Counted from the stretch's first letter, positions 1 through 10,167 are shown. The stretch is 33,044 bases of DNA from Myxococcales bacterium (GCA_021782135.1 JAJXVM010000004.1:1-33044); one strand, 5' to 3'. The notes: generated by a model not told the origin, from the sequence alone. Made by a program: numbers and translations.

Positions 1-536
1 GACGGGGAGAGGTGCGAGCGGAACAGGATCGCCTCCGCGCAGCGCCAGCGCTCGGGCGCGAGCGGTCCCGCGCGCGCCAGCGCCGGGGCGAGGGCGCGGC
101 TCCCCCGAGGATCCCGGGCGCGGCCGAGCGTGAGGTGGGGCGAGAAGGGGCGCGCCTCCGGCGGATGTCCCAGCGGCTCGAAGCGCTGCTCGAGCCCCCG
201 CACCAGCGCGCGCAGCGGCTCGAGGTCCCCCGCCACTCCGGCCCAGAGCACCCGCGGCCGGGCGGGGGTCGGGAAGGCCCCGGCGCCGGACAGGCGAAGC
301 TCGAGCGGGGACGCGTCGGCGGCCGCCCGCGCCAGCGCCGCCTCGATCGCGGCGCGCCGCTCCTCCGGCACCCAGCCCAGGAACCGCAGCGTGAGGTGGA
401 CGCTCGCCGGATCGACCCACTTCACCTCGCGGGCCGCCGCGCCGGCCGCCCGCCTCAGCGCGGCCTGAAAGTCCCGCAGGGCCGCGCGGACCGGGTCGGC
501 GAGATCGAGGGCCACGAAGAGGCGGAGCTGCTGCAT
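1..536 (-). CDS. thpR: RNA 2',3'-cyclic phosphodiesterase (2'-5' RNA ligase family), 3' end cut by window
   Basis: Read by translating the reverse strand; absent from the ORF track because it runs off the window edge. The ATG at 536 opens MQQLRLFVALDLADPVRAAL. The two signature HxTx motifs of the 2H phosphoesterase family are present: HLTLRFLG near residue 47 and HLTLGRAR near residue 134. The family hydrolyses 2',3'-cyclic phosphate RNA ends and in vitro can ligate tRNA halves. About 178 residues are visible and end in FRSHLSP, close to the usual C-terminus of a protein of 180-195 residues, so only a short tail is missing. It lies 30 bp downstream of glmS on the same strand and is probably co-transcribed with it. 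Identification is firm from the paired motifs and length. Confidence 0.9.
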   Translation of the reverse strand, partial: MQQLRLFVALDLADPVRAALRDFQAALRRAAGAAAREVKWVDPASVHLTLRFLGWVPEERRAAIEAALARAAADASPLELRLSGAGAFPTPARPRVLWAGVAGDLEPLRALVRGLEQRFEPLGHPPEARPFSPHLTLGRARDPRGSRALAPALARAGPLAPERWRCAEAILFRSHLSP

Positions 537-566
537 CGGAGCACCTGCCCGCGCGCCTCGCGCCCC

Positions 567-2399
<1,833 letters not shown>

Positions 2400-2407
2400 G
2401 CGGCAAA

Positions 2408-2413
2408 TGTATA
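2408..2413 (-). promoter_or_regulatory. -10-like hexamer of glmS (leaderless start)
   Basis: On the minus strand TATACA is separated by 8 nt from the glmS ATG, placing the expected transcription start at or next to the start codon. The intervening TTTGCCGC has no ribosome-binding sequence. No convincing -35 is visible 16-18 nt upstream. Confidence 0.5.
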
Positions 2414-2501
2414 GCAGCCCTCCGGCCGCCGGACGACCCTCGGGCCGGGGGGGCGCCTGCCGAGGCGCGGAGCCCCGGCGGACGTCCCCGCCGCGCTCGC
2501 G

Positions 2502-3938
2502 TCAGGCCCGCTTCTTCGCCGGCGCCCGGCGCGAGGCCTCGAGCCGGTCCACCCAGCCCTCCTTGTTCACCTGCCGCGCCCGCCCGAGCGCCAGCGCGCC
2601 CGGCGGCACGTCGTCGGTGAGCGTCGAGCCGGCCGCGATGTAGGCCCGCTCGCCGATCTCGATGGGCGCGACCAGGATCGAGTCGCTCCCCACGAAGACC
2701 CCGTCGCCGATCACGGTGGGGTTCTTCTTCTCGCCGTCGTAGTTGCAGGTGACGGTGCCGCAGCCGACGTTCACCCCCGCGCCGATGGTGGCGTCGCCGA
2801 GGTAGGTGAGGTGGTTCGCCTTCGACCCCTTGCCGAGCCGGGTCTTCTTGAGCTCGACGAAGTTGCCCACGTGCGCCTCCTCGCCGACGTCGGCGCCCGG
2901 CCGCAGCCGCGCGAACGGGCCCACGACGGCGCCGGCGCGGATCTCGGCCTGCTCGGTGACGCAGTACGGCTTGATGGTCACGCCGTCCCCCACCACCGTG
3001 TCGGTGAGCACCGAGCCCTGGCCGATGACGCAGCCCCGGCCGACGCGCGTCGCCCCGCGGAGCCGCACGCCGGTCTCGACGACCGTGTCGGGGCCGACCT
3101 CCACCCCCTCGTCGCAGAGGAAGCGCTCCGGATCCTCCAGGGTGACCCCGCCGCGCATGAGCCGCTGCGCCAGCCGGCGGGTCAGGGCGCGCCCGGCGAG
3201 CGAGAGCTCCTCCTGGTCGTTCACCCCCGCCGCCTCCACCGGCGAGACCCGCGCGGCGACCGCCCCCGGCCCCTCGGCCGCGAGCGCGACGAGGTCGGTC
3301 AGGTAGAACTCGCCCTGGGCGTTCTTCTGCCCCACCTTGGCGAGCGTCTTCCAGAGGAAGGCGGCGTCGGCGCAATAGAGCCCGGCGTTCACCTCCTGGA
3401 TGCGCCGCTCCTCCGGCGTGGCGTCCTTCTCCTCGACGATGAGCGCCAGCTTGCCGTCGTGGCTGTGGACCACCCGGCCGTAGCCGGTCGGGTTCTCGAG
3501 GGTCATGGTGGCGAAGGCGAGCCCGGCCTTCGCCTTGCGGCGCGCCTCCACCACCGAGGCGAGCGTCTCCTCGGTGAGGAGCGGGGTGTCCCCGGAGCAG
3601 ATGAGCACCGAGCCCTCGAAGCCGCGCAGCGCCTTGCGCGCGGAGAGCACGGCGTGCGCCGTCCCGAGCTGCTGCTCCTGCGCCGCGAAGCGCAGCGGCG
3701 CCTCCGGAAGCGCGGCTCCCAGCGCCGCCTGGACCTCCTCGGCCTGGTGGCCGACCACCACCACCACCGGGTCGGCGCCGAGCGCCAGGGCGCGCCGCAC
3801 CGGGTAGTAGGCGAGCGGCCGGCCGCAGATGCCGTGGAGCACCTTGGCCCGGGACGACTTCATGCGAGTGCCCTTGCCGGCGGCGAGGACGATGGCGGCG
3901 AGCGGTTCGGAGCGCTTGCGAGCGGAAGGACGGGGCAT
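2502..3938 (-). CDS. glmU: Bifunctional UDP-GlcNAc pyrophosphorylase / glucosamine-1-phosphate N-acetyltransferase
   Basis: Catalyses the last two steps to UDP-GlcNAc: acetylation of glucosamine-1-phosphate and uridylylation of GlcNAc-1-phosphate. The nucleotidyltransferase signature LAAGKGTRMKS occurs near residue 18, with CSGDTPLL and the GEFYLTDL region further on. From about residue 260 the left-handed beta-helix of hexapeptide repeats begins and carries KANHLTYLGDATIG and NVGCGTVTCNYDG, the acetyltransferase active-site region. At 478 residues it is slightly longer than E. coli GlmU, with a charged extension of about 10 residues at the N-terminus. It is followed after 102 bp by glmS. A TAGCCT hexamer 7 nt before the ATG and the lack of a Shine-Dalgarno suggest a leaderless transcript. 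Confidence 0.97.
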   Translation of the reverse strand: MPRPSARKRSEPLAAIVLAAGKGTRMKSSRAKVLHGICGRPLAYYPVRRALALGADPVVVVVGHQAEEVQAALGAALPEAPLRFAAQEQQLGTAHAVLSARKALRGFEGSVLICSGDTPLLTEETLASVVEARRKAKAGLAFATMTLENPTGYGRVVHSHDGKLALIVEEKDATPEERRIQEVNAGLYCADAAFLWKTLAKVGQKNAQGEFYLTDLVALAAEGPGAVAARVSPVEAAGVNDQEELSLAGRALTRRLAQRLMRGGVTLEDPERFLCDEGVEVGPDTVVETGVRLRGATRVGRGCVIGQGSVLTDTVVGDGVTIKPYCVTEQAEIRAGAVVGPFARLRPGADVGEEAHVGNFVELKKTRLGKGSKANHLTYLGDATIGAGVNVGCGTVTCNYDGEKKNPTVIGDGVFVGSDSILVAPIEIGERAYIAAGSTLTDDVPPGALALGRARQVNKEGWVDRLEASRRAPAKKRA

Positions 3939-3945
3939 GGCCGAG

Positions 3946-3951
3946 AGGCTA
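3946..3951 (-). promoter_or_regulatory. Candidate -10 of glmU (leaderless start)
   Basis: TAGCCT on the minus strand ends 7 nt before the glmU ATG. It matches only the conserved TA....T positions, so alone it is weak; its support is the same spacing seen at glmS, YfhO, TMTC and the first propeller gene. Confidence 0.35.
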
Positions 3952-4112
3952 GGGTGGGGGGAGGGTGGGGATCAAGCGCCGTGAACGGGGTCGATGGAGC
4001 CCCCCCGCTTGCTCCGCCTGCCGGCCCCGGTCCCGGGCGCGCCCACCCCGGCGTGTCGAGGAGCGAGCCCGGGGAGCCCGGCCCCTGCCTCACGGTCCCG
4101 GTCGGGTGCCAT

Positions 4113-4118
4113 GTATAG
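4113..4118 (+). promoter_or_regulatory. -10-like hexamer of the YfhO-type gene
   Basis: TATAGT is followed by 7 nt (CCGCCGG overlapping the GTG) and then GTG at 4126. It lies inside the longer ORF-track reading, which argues against the upstream starts at 3994 and 4111. The rest of the 187-bp divergent gap to glmU (3939-4125) is GC-rich and shows no other recognisable element. Confidence 0.5.
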
Positions 4119-4125
4119 TCCGCCG

Positions 4126-6543
4126 GTGCCGACCGCCCGGAGTCGCCCCGCCGTCGAGGAGCCTGTCGCTCGGGGCGCGGGCGCGGTCCGCCCCGGGCTG
4201 CTCGCCGCGTCCGGACTCGCCGCGCTGGTGGTGCTCGCCTACCACCGCGTCCTGTTCCTCGGCGAGACCCTGGTCGCCAGCGACGCCCTGACCTTCACCC
4301 TCCCTTCCCGCGCGTTCCTGGGGGGATCGCTCCGCGCCGGCCGCTTCCCCCAGTGGGCGGACTGGATCGCGTTCGGCTCCCCCTTCGCGGCGAACCCCAT
4401 CCACGGAGTGACCTACCCGCCGCTCTGGCTCACCGGCGCGCTCCCGCCGCTGCTGGCCTCCGACCTGGTGAACGTCGCGCACCTGCTCGTGGCGGCGGTC
4501 GGCGCGTCGCTCTTCGCGTCCCGGCTCGGCGCCGGGGCGCTGGGGTGCTTCGCGGCCGGAGCCCTGTACGCGATCGGCGGCTACGCCGTGACGGTCGTGC
4601 CGAACGGGATGGCCATCGCCCTCGCCTGGCTGCCCTGGATCGCCTGGGCGGCCGATCGGCTCGCCGCCGATCCCGGGCCGCGGGTGGCCCCGCGCGTGGT
4701 CGGGCTCGCCATGGCGATCGCGCTGCAGGCGATGGCCGGGGAGCCGGGGCAGCTCGCCACCGCCGGCCTGGTGGCGGCCCTGGTGACGCTGGTCCGGGCC
4801 GAACGTCCGGGCCGGGCGATGGGGCGGCTGGCGCTGGCCGGCGCCGTGGCGGTGCCGCTCTCGGCCGCGGTGCTGCTGCCGGGCTGGGGCCTGCTCGGCT
4901 GGAGCGACCGGGCCACCGGCATGGGCGACCTCGCGCCCTCCGTCTGGGCGCTGCACCCGCTCCGGCTGGCGGAGCTGGTCTGGCCCGAGGTCCTGGGCGC
5001 GCGGAACGTGCCGTTCCTCGACCTGGGGCGGCTCCTCGCGAGCACCTCCCACGGCGCCGTCTCGAGCGCGTCCTGGTCGCGGAGCCTGTTCCTCGGCGCG
5101 CCCGCGCTGCTGCTCGCCGCCCGCGCGGGCCTCGCCGGCCGCCGCGAGCGCTGGCTGCTCCTCGGCTCGCTGCTCTTCGTGCTCCTCGCGCTCGGGGGCG
5201 CGACCCCGGTCTACGCGGCCTTCCGCTGGCTGCCGCCGTTCTCGCTGGCGCGCTATCCGGAGAAGTACGTGGACGGCGCCCTCCTGATCTGGTCGGCGCT
5301 GGCCGGCGCGGGGCTGACGGGCGCGTTCCGCGAGGGCGCCGGGCGGCGCCCGCTGCTGCTCGTTGCCGCCGTCGCGAGCGGCGCCCTGGCGGCGCTGGTC
5401 GCCGCGGGCTGGCTGCTGCGAGGACCGCTCGTCGAGGCGCTGCGGGAGTCCGCCCGGGCGAGCCGCTTCCCCTACGAGGTGGAGCGCGCGGTGGCGGTCT
5501 CCCTCCGGAGCGGGCTGGTCGCCGCGGCCGCGGCCGCGCTCTTCGCGGTCGGGCTCGCCCTCCGCTCGCGCCGCGCCGGGGCCGCGGTGTCGGCCTTGGC
5601 TCTGGTGGGCGCGCTCCTCTGGCACTCCCAGGCCATGATCCGCAGCGCGCCGCGGGCCCCGCTCTCCGCGCCGCCCGGGATCCTGGGGCCGCTCGCGCGC
5701 GACCCGTTCGCGGACCCCGGCCCGCGCCCCCGGCTGGCGGTGCTGCGCGGCACCGAGCAGGCGCCCAAGGCGATGTACGAGTCGCCGGCCGCCTTCGCGA
5801 GCGTCCTGCACGAGCACCTGTTCAACGACGTGGCGGCGCGGTTCGGGCTGGACGTGGTGCCCGGGTTCGACAGCGTCTCGAGCGCGCCCTTCGGCCGGCT
5901 CCGCGCCCTGCTCGAAGAGGCGCGCGCGCCCATGACCGCCCCAGGCCTGGCGCGGCTCGCCGGCGTCGAGTGCGCGCTCGTCTTCGTCGGCGACGCCCCC
6001 GCCTCCGGGTTGCCGGTCCTGGCGCGGCGAGGCTACGTCGCGCTCCTGGCGGCGCCGGCCCGTCCCCGCGCCTTCGTCGCGCCGAGGTGGGCCTGGACGG
6101 CGCCCGAGGCGGCGCTCCGCCTCGACGAGGAGGCCCTCGCCGGCTCGGGCCCGCCCGACCCGGCCCTGGTTCACCTGGAGGGAGCGGGAACGGACGGCGC
6201 GGGGCCGGATCGGGCCGCCGAGCCGCTCGCGCCCTGCGAGATCCGGGCGCCCACGCCCGAGGAGGTCCACCTCCGCTGCGACTCGCGGCTCGGCGGGTAC
6301 GCCGTCCTGCTCGACGCCCCCGCGCCCGGCTGGAGCGCGCGCGTGGACGGGACGCCGGCCCGGATCGAGGCCGCCGACGGCCTGTTCCGCGCGGTGCCGG
6401 TCGGGCCCGGGCCGCACGAGGTGACGTTCCGCTACCGGACGCCGGGGCTGCTGCTCGGGTCGGCGGTGGCCATCCCGAGCTGGCTCGCCTGCCTGGCGTT
6501 CGCCTTCGCGGCGGGGCGGCGCCGGTGGCCGGAGGCGCCTTGA
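4126..6543 (+). CDS. YfhO-family GT-C-fold integral membrane protein
   Basis: Large inner-membrane protein of about 805 residues. After a cytosolic N-terminus it has a hydrophobic segment (GLLAASGLAALVVLAYHRVL) and then the YfhO-type luminal loop with an acidic SDALTF site and WADWIAFGSPFAANP. Roughly a dozen further membrane segments follow to about residue 510. The C-terminal soluble region holds the YfhO hallmark APGWSARVDG...GPHEVTFRYRTPG before a last membrane helix. YfhO proteins are thought to transfer sugars from polyprenyl-phosphate donors, modifying surface polymers or proteins; the substrate here is unknown. GTG 4126 was chosen because TATAGT sits 7 nt upstream; the track's 3994 and the ATG at 4111 would precede or overlap that promoter. 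A TMTC-like gene follows after 34 bp. Confidence 0.8.
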   Translation: MPTARSRPAVEEPVARGAGAVRPGLLAASGLAALVVLAYHRVLFLGETLVASDALTFTLPSRAFLGGSLRAGRFPQWADWIAFGSPFAANPIHGVTYPPLWLTGALPPLLASDLVNVAHLLVAAVGASLFASRLGAGALGCFAAGALYAIGGYAVTVVPNGMAIALAWLPWIAWAADRLAADPGPRVAPRVVGLAMAIALQAMAGEPGQLATAGLVAALVTLVRAERPGRAMGRLALAGAVAVPLSAAVLLPGWGLLGWSDRATGMGDLAPSVWALHPLRLAELVWPEVLGARNVPFLDLGRLLASTSHGAVSSASWSRSLFLGAPALLLAARAGLAGRRERWLLLGSLLFVLLALGGATPVYAAFRWLPPFSLARYPEKYVDGALLIWSALAGAGLTGAFREGAGRRPLLLVAAVASGALAALVAAGWLLRGPLVEALRESARASRFPYEVERAVAVSLRSGLVAAAAAALFAVGLALRSRRAGAAVSALALVGALLWHSQAMIRSAPRAPLSAPPGILGPLARDPFADPGPRPRLAVLRGTEQAPKAMYESPAAFASVLHEHLFNDVAARFGLDVVPGFDSVSSAPFGRLRALLEEARAPMTAPGLARLAGVECALVFVGDAPASGLPVLARRGYVALLAAPARPRAFVAPRWAWTAPEAALRLDEEALAGSGPPDPALVHLEGAGTDGAGPDRAAEPLAPCEIRAPTPEEVHLRCDSRLGGYAVLLDAPAPGWSARVDGTPARIEAADGLFRAVPVGPGPHEVTFRYRTPGLLLGSAVAIPSWLACLAFAFAAGRRRWPEAP

Positions 6544-6564
6544 CGCGGCCGGTGGTCGATCGCC

Positions 6565-6570
6565 GACAAT
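6565..6570 (+). promoter_or_regulatory. Candidate -10 of the TMTC-like gene
   Basis: GACAAT lies 7 nt before GTG 6578 with no ribosome-binding sequence between. Its last two bases overlap the ATG at 6569 that the ORF track uses as start, so the two start assignments compete. Confidence 0.35.
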
Positions 6571-6577
6571 GCGCGCC

Positions 6578-8218
6578 GTGAGCGCCGCCGAGGGACCCTG
6601 GCGCCCGGCGCGTCACGCGGCGAGCCTGCTCTGCGTGACGCTCCTCGGGATCGCCTGCTACGCGAACTCCCTGCGGGGCCCGTTCGTCGCCGACGACGCC
6701 TCCTCCATCGTGGACAACGGCCTCCTCCACGACCTCGGCAACTACCTCGGCAGCTTGCGCGGCTACGAGGCCCTGCCCAACCGCTACCTCGCCTACCTCA
6801 CCTTCGCGCTCAACTACCGCTGGGGCGGGCTCGAGGTCTTCGGCTACCACCTGGTGAACCTGGTCATCCACCTCGCGAACGCCGCGCTGGTGTACGCCCT
6901 GGTCTGGCTGGCCTTCGGGACGCCGCGCCTCGCCGGCTCGGCGCTGGTGCGCTCGCGGGGCTGGGTGGCGCTCCTGGCCGCGGCGCTCTTCGTCGCCCAT
7001 CCGATCGAGACCGCCGCCGTCACCTACGTGGCGCAGCGGATCGCCTCCCTGGCGACCTTCTTCTACCTGCTCGCCGCGGTGCAGTACCTGGCGTGGCGAT
7101 CGCGGCGCGCGGCCGGGGACCTGGGCGGCGCCGCCAGCGCGGCGCGCTCCCTGGCGCTCCTGCTCACCGTCCTCGCGGCGATGAAGACCAAGGAGATCGC
7201 CTTCACGCTGCCGCTGGCGCTGCTGCTGCTGGAGGTGAGCTTCTACGGGCGGCCCTCCGCGCGGACCGCCCTCCTCCTCGTCCCGCTGCTCGCCACCCTG
7301 GGCGTGATCCCGCTGACGCTGGTCGATCTCGGTCGCGGAGCGAGCATCGGCCAGGTCGAGCAGACGGTCCGGGCCGGAGGGCTCTCGCGCCTCGACTACC
7401 TCACGACCCAGTTCGCGGTGGTGGGGACCTACCTCCGCTTGCTGGTGCTCCCCATCGGGCAGAACCTCGACTGGGACTACCCGGTCTACCGCTCCCTGCT
7501 CGCCCCCGCGGTCGCGCTCGCCCTGGCGGTGCACCTCGCGCTGCTCGGGCTCGCGGCGTTCCTCTACCGGGGGGCCGCCCGGGGGCGGCTCGATCCGGCC
7601 TGGCGCCTCGTGGGCGCGGGCGTCCTGTGGTTCTTCCTCGCGCTGTCGGTCGAGTCGAGCCTGATCCCGATCGACGACGTGATCTTCGAGCACCGGGTCT
7701 ACCTCCCGAGCGCCGGCCTGATGGCCGCCGCCGCGACCGCGCTCTGCCTCCTGGCGGCGCGCCTGCCGCGGCCGCGGGCCGCCGCGGTCGGGTTGGTGGC
7801 GCTCGTGCTGGCGCTCGCGGCGGGCACCGCGCTGCGGAACCGGGTGTGGGGGAGCGCGGTCTCTCTCTGGGCCGACGTCGTCGAGAAGTCGCCCCGGAAG
7901 CCGCGGGCCCACCTGAACCTCGGGAAGGCGCTCGACGAGGCGGGGGATCCCGCCGCCGCGGTGCCGGAGTACGTGGCCGCCCTGCGCCTCGATCCCGCGT
8001 CGCCCGACGCGGGCAACGACCTCGGCGTCGCCCTGTTCCACCTCGGCCGGTATGACGAGGCGATCGCCGAGCTTCGCTCGGTGGTCCGCCTGGCGCCCGG
8101 CTACGCCGACGCGCACCTCAACCTCGGCATGGCCTACGCGAGGAAGGGCTGGGCCGAGCAGGCCAACCAGGAGATGAGCCTCGGCATGCGACTGCAGCCG
8201 GGAGCGGCCGCGCCCTGA
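6578..8218 (+). CDS. TMTC-like GT-C membrane glycosyltransferase with C-terminal TPR repeats
   Basis: Predicted polytopic membrane protein of about 546 residues. The first luminal loop has FVADDASSIVDN, the acidic pair typical of GT-C mannosyltransferases of the TMTC/PMT class. LNYRWGGLEVFGYHLVNLVIH, FVAHPIETAAVTYVAQR and MKTKEIAFTLPLALL follow and are family landmarks. About ten membrane segments precede a C-terminal tail of roughly three TPR motifs (HLNLGKALDEAGD, NDLGVALFHLGR, HLNLGMAYARKG). Eukaryotic TMTCs O-mannosylate proteins; bacterial members are mostly uncharacterised. GTG 6578 is preferred over ATG 6569 because a -10-like hexamer overlaps the ATG. It follows the YfhO-type gene by 34 bp, so both may act in one surface-glycosylation pathway. 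A second homologue lies at the window's right edge. Confidence 0.78.
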   Translation: MSAAEGPWRPARHAASLLCVTLLGIACYANSLRGPFVADDASSIVDNGLLHDLGNYLGSLRGYEALPNRYLAYLTFALNYRWGGLEVFGYHLVNLVIHLANAALVYALVWLAFGTPRLAGSALVRSRGWVALLAAALFVAHPIETAAVTYVAQRIASLATFFYLLAAVQYLAWRSRRAAGDLGGAASAARSLALLLTVLAAMKTKEIAFTLPLALLLLEVSFYGRPSARTALLLVPLLATLGVIPLTLVDLGRGASIGQVEQTVRAGGLSRLDYLTTQFAVVGTYLRLLVLPIGQNLDWDYPVYRSLLAPAVALALAVHLALLGLAAFLYRGAARGRLDPAWRLVGAGVLWFFLALSVESSLIPIDDVIFEHRVYLPSAGLMAAAATALCLLAARLPRPRAAAVGLVALVLALAAGTALRNRVWGSAVSLWADVVEKSPRKPRAHLNLGKALDEAGDPAAAVPEYVAALRLDPASPDAGNDLGVALFHLGRYDEAIAELRSVVRLAPGYADAHLNLGMAYARKGWAEQANQEMSLGMRLQPGAAAP

Positions 8219-8250
8219 TCGCCGCGTCCCGACGCGGCGTCACGTCTGGG

Positions 8251-8415
8251 TTGAGTCGGATGTCCGGAACCGGGATATGATGCGATCGTCGGCTTGGGAG
8301 AGCCGGCGTCGCGTCGCAACCAGTGGCGGGTTCCTCCAAGCTGCGCTGGTTGCGGCGCGAACCAGTACCTCTCCCTTCTGGTCTTCCGCGGCCTCTCGTC
8401 GCGGGCCGAGGCCGC
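8251..8415 (+). ncRNA. Candidate structured transcript in the 242-bp gap 8219-8460
   Basis: No gene is supported in this gap on either strand. A sigma-70-like pair, TTGAGT (8251) and TATGAT (8276), has a 19-bp spacer and is followed by three potential stems: CGGCT/AGCCG (8290-8305), a perfect 9-bp CGCAACCAG/CTGGTTGCG (8315-8354), and a perfect 8-bp GCGGCCTC/GAGGCCGC (8388-8415). No T-tract terminator follows before the antisense gene at 8461. It could be a small RNA, an antisense transcript to the Cys-rich gene, or chance pairing in GC-rich DNA. I recognise no known RNA family. Confidence 0.2.
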
Positions 8416-8460
8416 TCGCGTCGGCGAGACGCCGGGCGGCAGGGCGAGCGTGCGCTCCGT

Positions 8461-8748
8461 TCAGCGCATGTCGTGCACCACCGCGCAGACCTGCATGGCC
8501 CGCAGCCCGTCCGGCTTGCACTCCGGCACCGGCTCGCAGATCGCGTGGCAATCGATCTCGCGGACCGCGCACTCGCGCCGCTGGGGGTTCTGGATCCCGC
8601 AGAAGGCGTGACACCCCGGGGCTTCGTAGATGAGCTTGTCGGCGTCCTGGAGCACGAAGGTCTCGTTCGGTCTCGCTCGCGCGACGTCGCTCCCGACGAT
8701 GAGCACGATCGCGGCCAGCGTGACGATCTGCAGGATGGAACGGTACAT
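8461..8748 (-). CDS. Small secreted cysteine-rich protein, function unknown
   Basis: 95 residues. The N-terminus MYRSILQIVTLAAIVLIVG...ARA is a signal peptide, and the mature part has seven cysteines, starting with CHAFC and including DCHAIC and PEC. This spacing suggests disulfides or metal binding; there is no CXXCH. The strand is decided by a strong Shine-Dalgarno, GGAGGTCGC directly before the ATG, and by a TAGAGT -10-like hexamer at 8773-8778 (minus) about 25 nt upstream. Overlapping plus-strand ORFs have neither. It is divergent from the first beta-propeller gene, sharing a 95-bp promoter region. I do not recognise the family. Confidence 0.7.
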   Translation of the reverse strand: MYRSILQIVTLAAIVLIVGSDVARARPNETFVLQDADKLIYEAPGCHAFCGIQNPQRRECAVREIDCHAICEPVPECKPDGLRAMQVCAVVHDMR

Positions 8749-8829
8749 GCGACCTCCGGAGCGGATGGGCTCACTCTAGCACCGATCCCCCGCGCCGGCC
8801 GGCCGGGCCCGCCCCGCCGGACCCGGTGC

Positions 8830-8835
8830 TATGCT
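8830..8835 (+). promoter_or_regulatory. -10-like hexamer of the first beta-propeller gene
   Basis: TATGCT lies 8 nt before ATG 8844. It falls within the track's upstream extension from GTG 8826, making that start unlikely. The ATG has no Shine-Dalgarno, so a leaderless transcript is inferred. Confidence 0.45.
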
Positions 8836-8843
8836 CGGCGGAG

Positions 8844-9839
8844 ATGCTCCTCGAGACGCTCACTTCCCTGCTCGCCGCCGCGGCGCTGGCCGCGGCTCCG
8901 TACAACCCGGGGACCGCCGCCAAGGGGGTCTGGATCTACGACCTCTCGGACAGCAGCGGCCCCGTGCCGTCCACCTGGGCTTCGCTGGCCTACGACACGA
9001 AGCACCACGAGCTCTACGTCACCGACCGCTCCGACGGGTCGGTCGGGGTGTTCAACGACGCGGGCATGGAGGTCTACCGGTTCGGGGCCGACGAGGAGTT
9101 GGGCACGATCGTCGACGTGGCGCCGCTCGAGGAGGGCGACCTGGCGGTGCTGGCGAGCCAGAAGGGACGGCCGGTGCTGTGGCGCTGCAACTTCCGCGGG
9201 GAGCGGAAGGCCCGCATCTCCATGGACAAACTGCCGCCCGAGTTCGCGAACGGCTTCTTCCCCGATCGAGCGGTGGCGCGGGGGAAGCGGCTCTACCTGG
9301 CCGAGCGCGGGGCCATGAAGGTCGCGGTCCTCGGGCTGGACGGCGCCGTCGAGGAGACGCACGACTTCTTCCACCAGCTCGAGCTCGACAAGCTGAAGAG
9401 CGCGCGGGGCGGCATTCCCGCGATGCAGGCCTTCAACGTGGACGAGGCCGGCAACATCCTCTTCACCGTGGCTCCGATGTTCCGGGCCTTCATCATCAGC
9501 CCCTCGGGGTCGGTCACCTCGTTCGGCGAGCGGGGCGGCTCGCCGGGCAGGTTCAACGTCGTCGGCGGGATCACCCGCGACTCCTCGGGCCGGCTGATCA
9601 TCGGCGACGTGCTCCGGTGCGTGGTGATGGTCTTCACGCCGGACCTGGAGTTCCGGGGGGAGTTTGGGGGCCGCGGGTGGGGGCCGGGTGACCTGATCGC
9701 GCCCCTCGACGTCGCTTTCGGGAACGGGCTGGTCTTCGTCTCCCAGAGCGCACGGCGGGGCGTGAGCGTCTATCGCCTGACCGTCCAGGAGCCGACGGCG
9801 CCGCCCGCGGCCGCGCCCGCGCCGGCCGCGGCGCGCTGA
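8844..9839 (+). CDS. Secreted NHL-type beta-propeller protein
   Basis: 331 residues. MLLETLTSLLAAAALAAAPY is a signal peptide. The mature protein has repeated propeller-blade motifs such as HHELYVTDRSDGSVGVFNDAG, KRLYLAERGAMKVAVLG, GNILFTVAP, SGRLIIGDVLRCVVMVF and NGLVFVSQSARRGVSVY, about six blades of the NHL/SMP-30 type. The C-terminus is an Ala/Pro tail. There is no CXXCH, so it does not bind c-heme. NHL propellers commonly act as extracytoplasmic binding scaffolds. Its position just before an OmcS-like gene, and the presence of a second propeller at the far end of the locus, suggest a role in cytochrome assembly or export. The start at ATG 8844 rather than GTG 8826 follows from the signal peptide and the -10-like hexamer. 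Confidence 0.82.
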   Translation: MLLETLTSLLAAAALAAAPYNPGTAAKGVWIYDLSDSSGPVPSTWASLAYDTKHHELYVTDRSDGSVGVFNDAGMEVYRFGADEELGTIVDVAPLEEGDLAVLASQKGRPVLWRCNFRGERKARISMDKLPPEFANGFFPDRAVARGKRLYLAERGAMKVAVLGLDGAVEETHDFFHQLELDKLKSARGGIPAMQAFNVDEAGNILFTVAPMFRAFIISPSGSVTSFGERGGSPGRFNVVGGITRDSSGRLIIGDVLRCVVMVFTPDLEFRGEFGGRGWGPGDLIAPLDVAFGNGLVFVSQSARRGVSVYRLTVQEPTAPPAAAPAPAAAR

Positions 9840-9873
9840 AGCAGCCCGCTCAACTCCCAGGATCCTGTGAGTT

Positions 9874-9891
9874 TCCGGCCTCGGGGCCGGA
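9874..9891 (+). terminator. GC-rich stem-loop after the propeller gene
   Basis: TCCGGCC-TCGG-GGCCGGA is a perfect 7-bp stem 34 nt after the stop codon. No T-tract follows, so it may be a Rho-dependent stop or a 3' stabiliser rather than a classical intrinsic terminator. Confidence 0.3.
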
Positions 9892-10167
9892 CGCGTGGCC
9901 GCGCCGTTTCGACGGCCGCTCGCCGGTGGTTGCGTGTCCCACCACCACCCACACCCAGCCACAACCACGGACCCGTGACTCGAGCTCTCGCATGGTGATC
10001 CAATCCGGTCACCCGTTTGGGGGCAACTGAGCGCGGACGGGCCTCTGTCGCCTGAATCAGGGACATGCCGCATACCGTTTCAGCTGACACGAAATTGGTC
10101 ATCATGCCGGTCGCCAGGGCGCCGACGAAGCGAGCCCGGGCCGGGCCTGGTCTGGTGGTCGCGAGGG

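Noticed and set aside
8294-8611. 105-residue plus-strand ORF with several cysteines
   Set aside because: Antisense to the Cys-rich gene, without signal peptide or Shine-Dalgarno; its cysteine content is a mirror effect in part.
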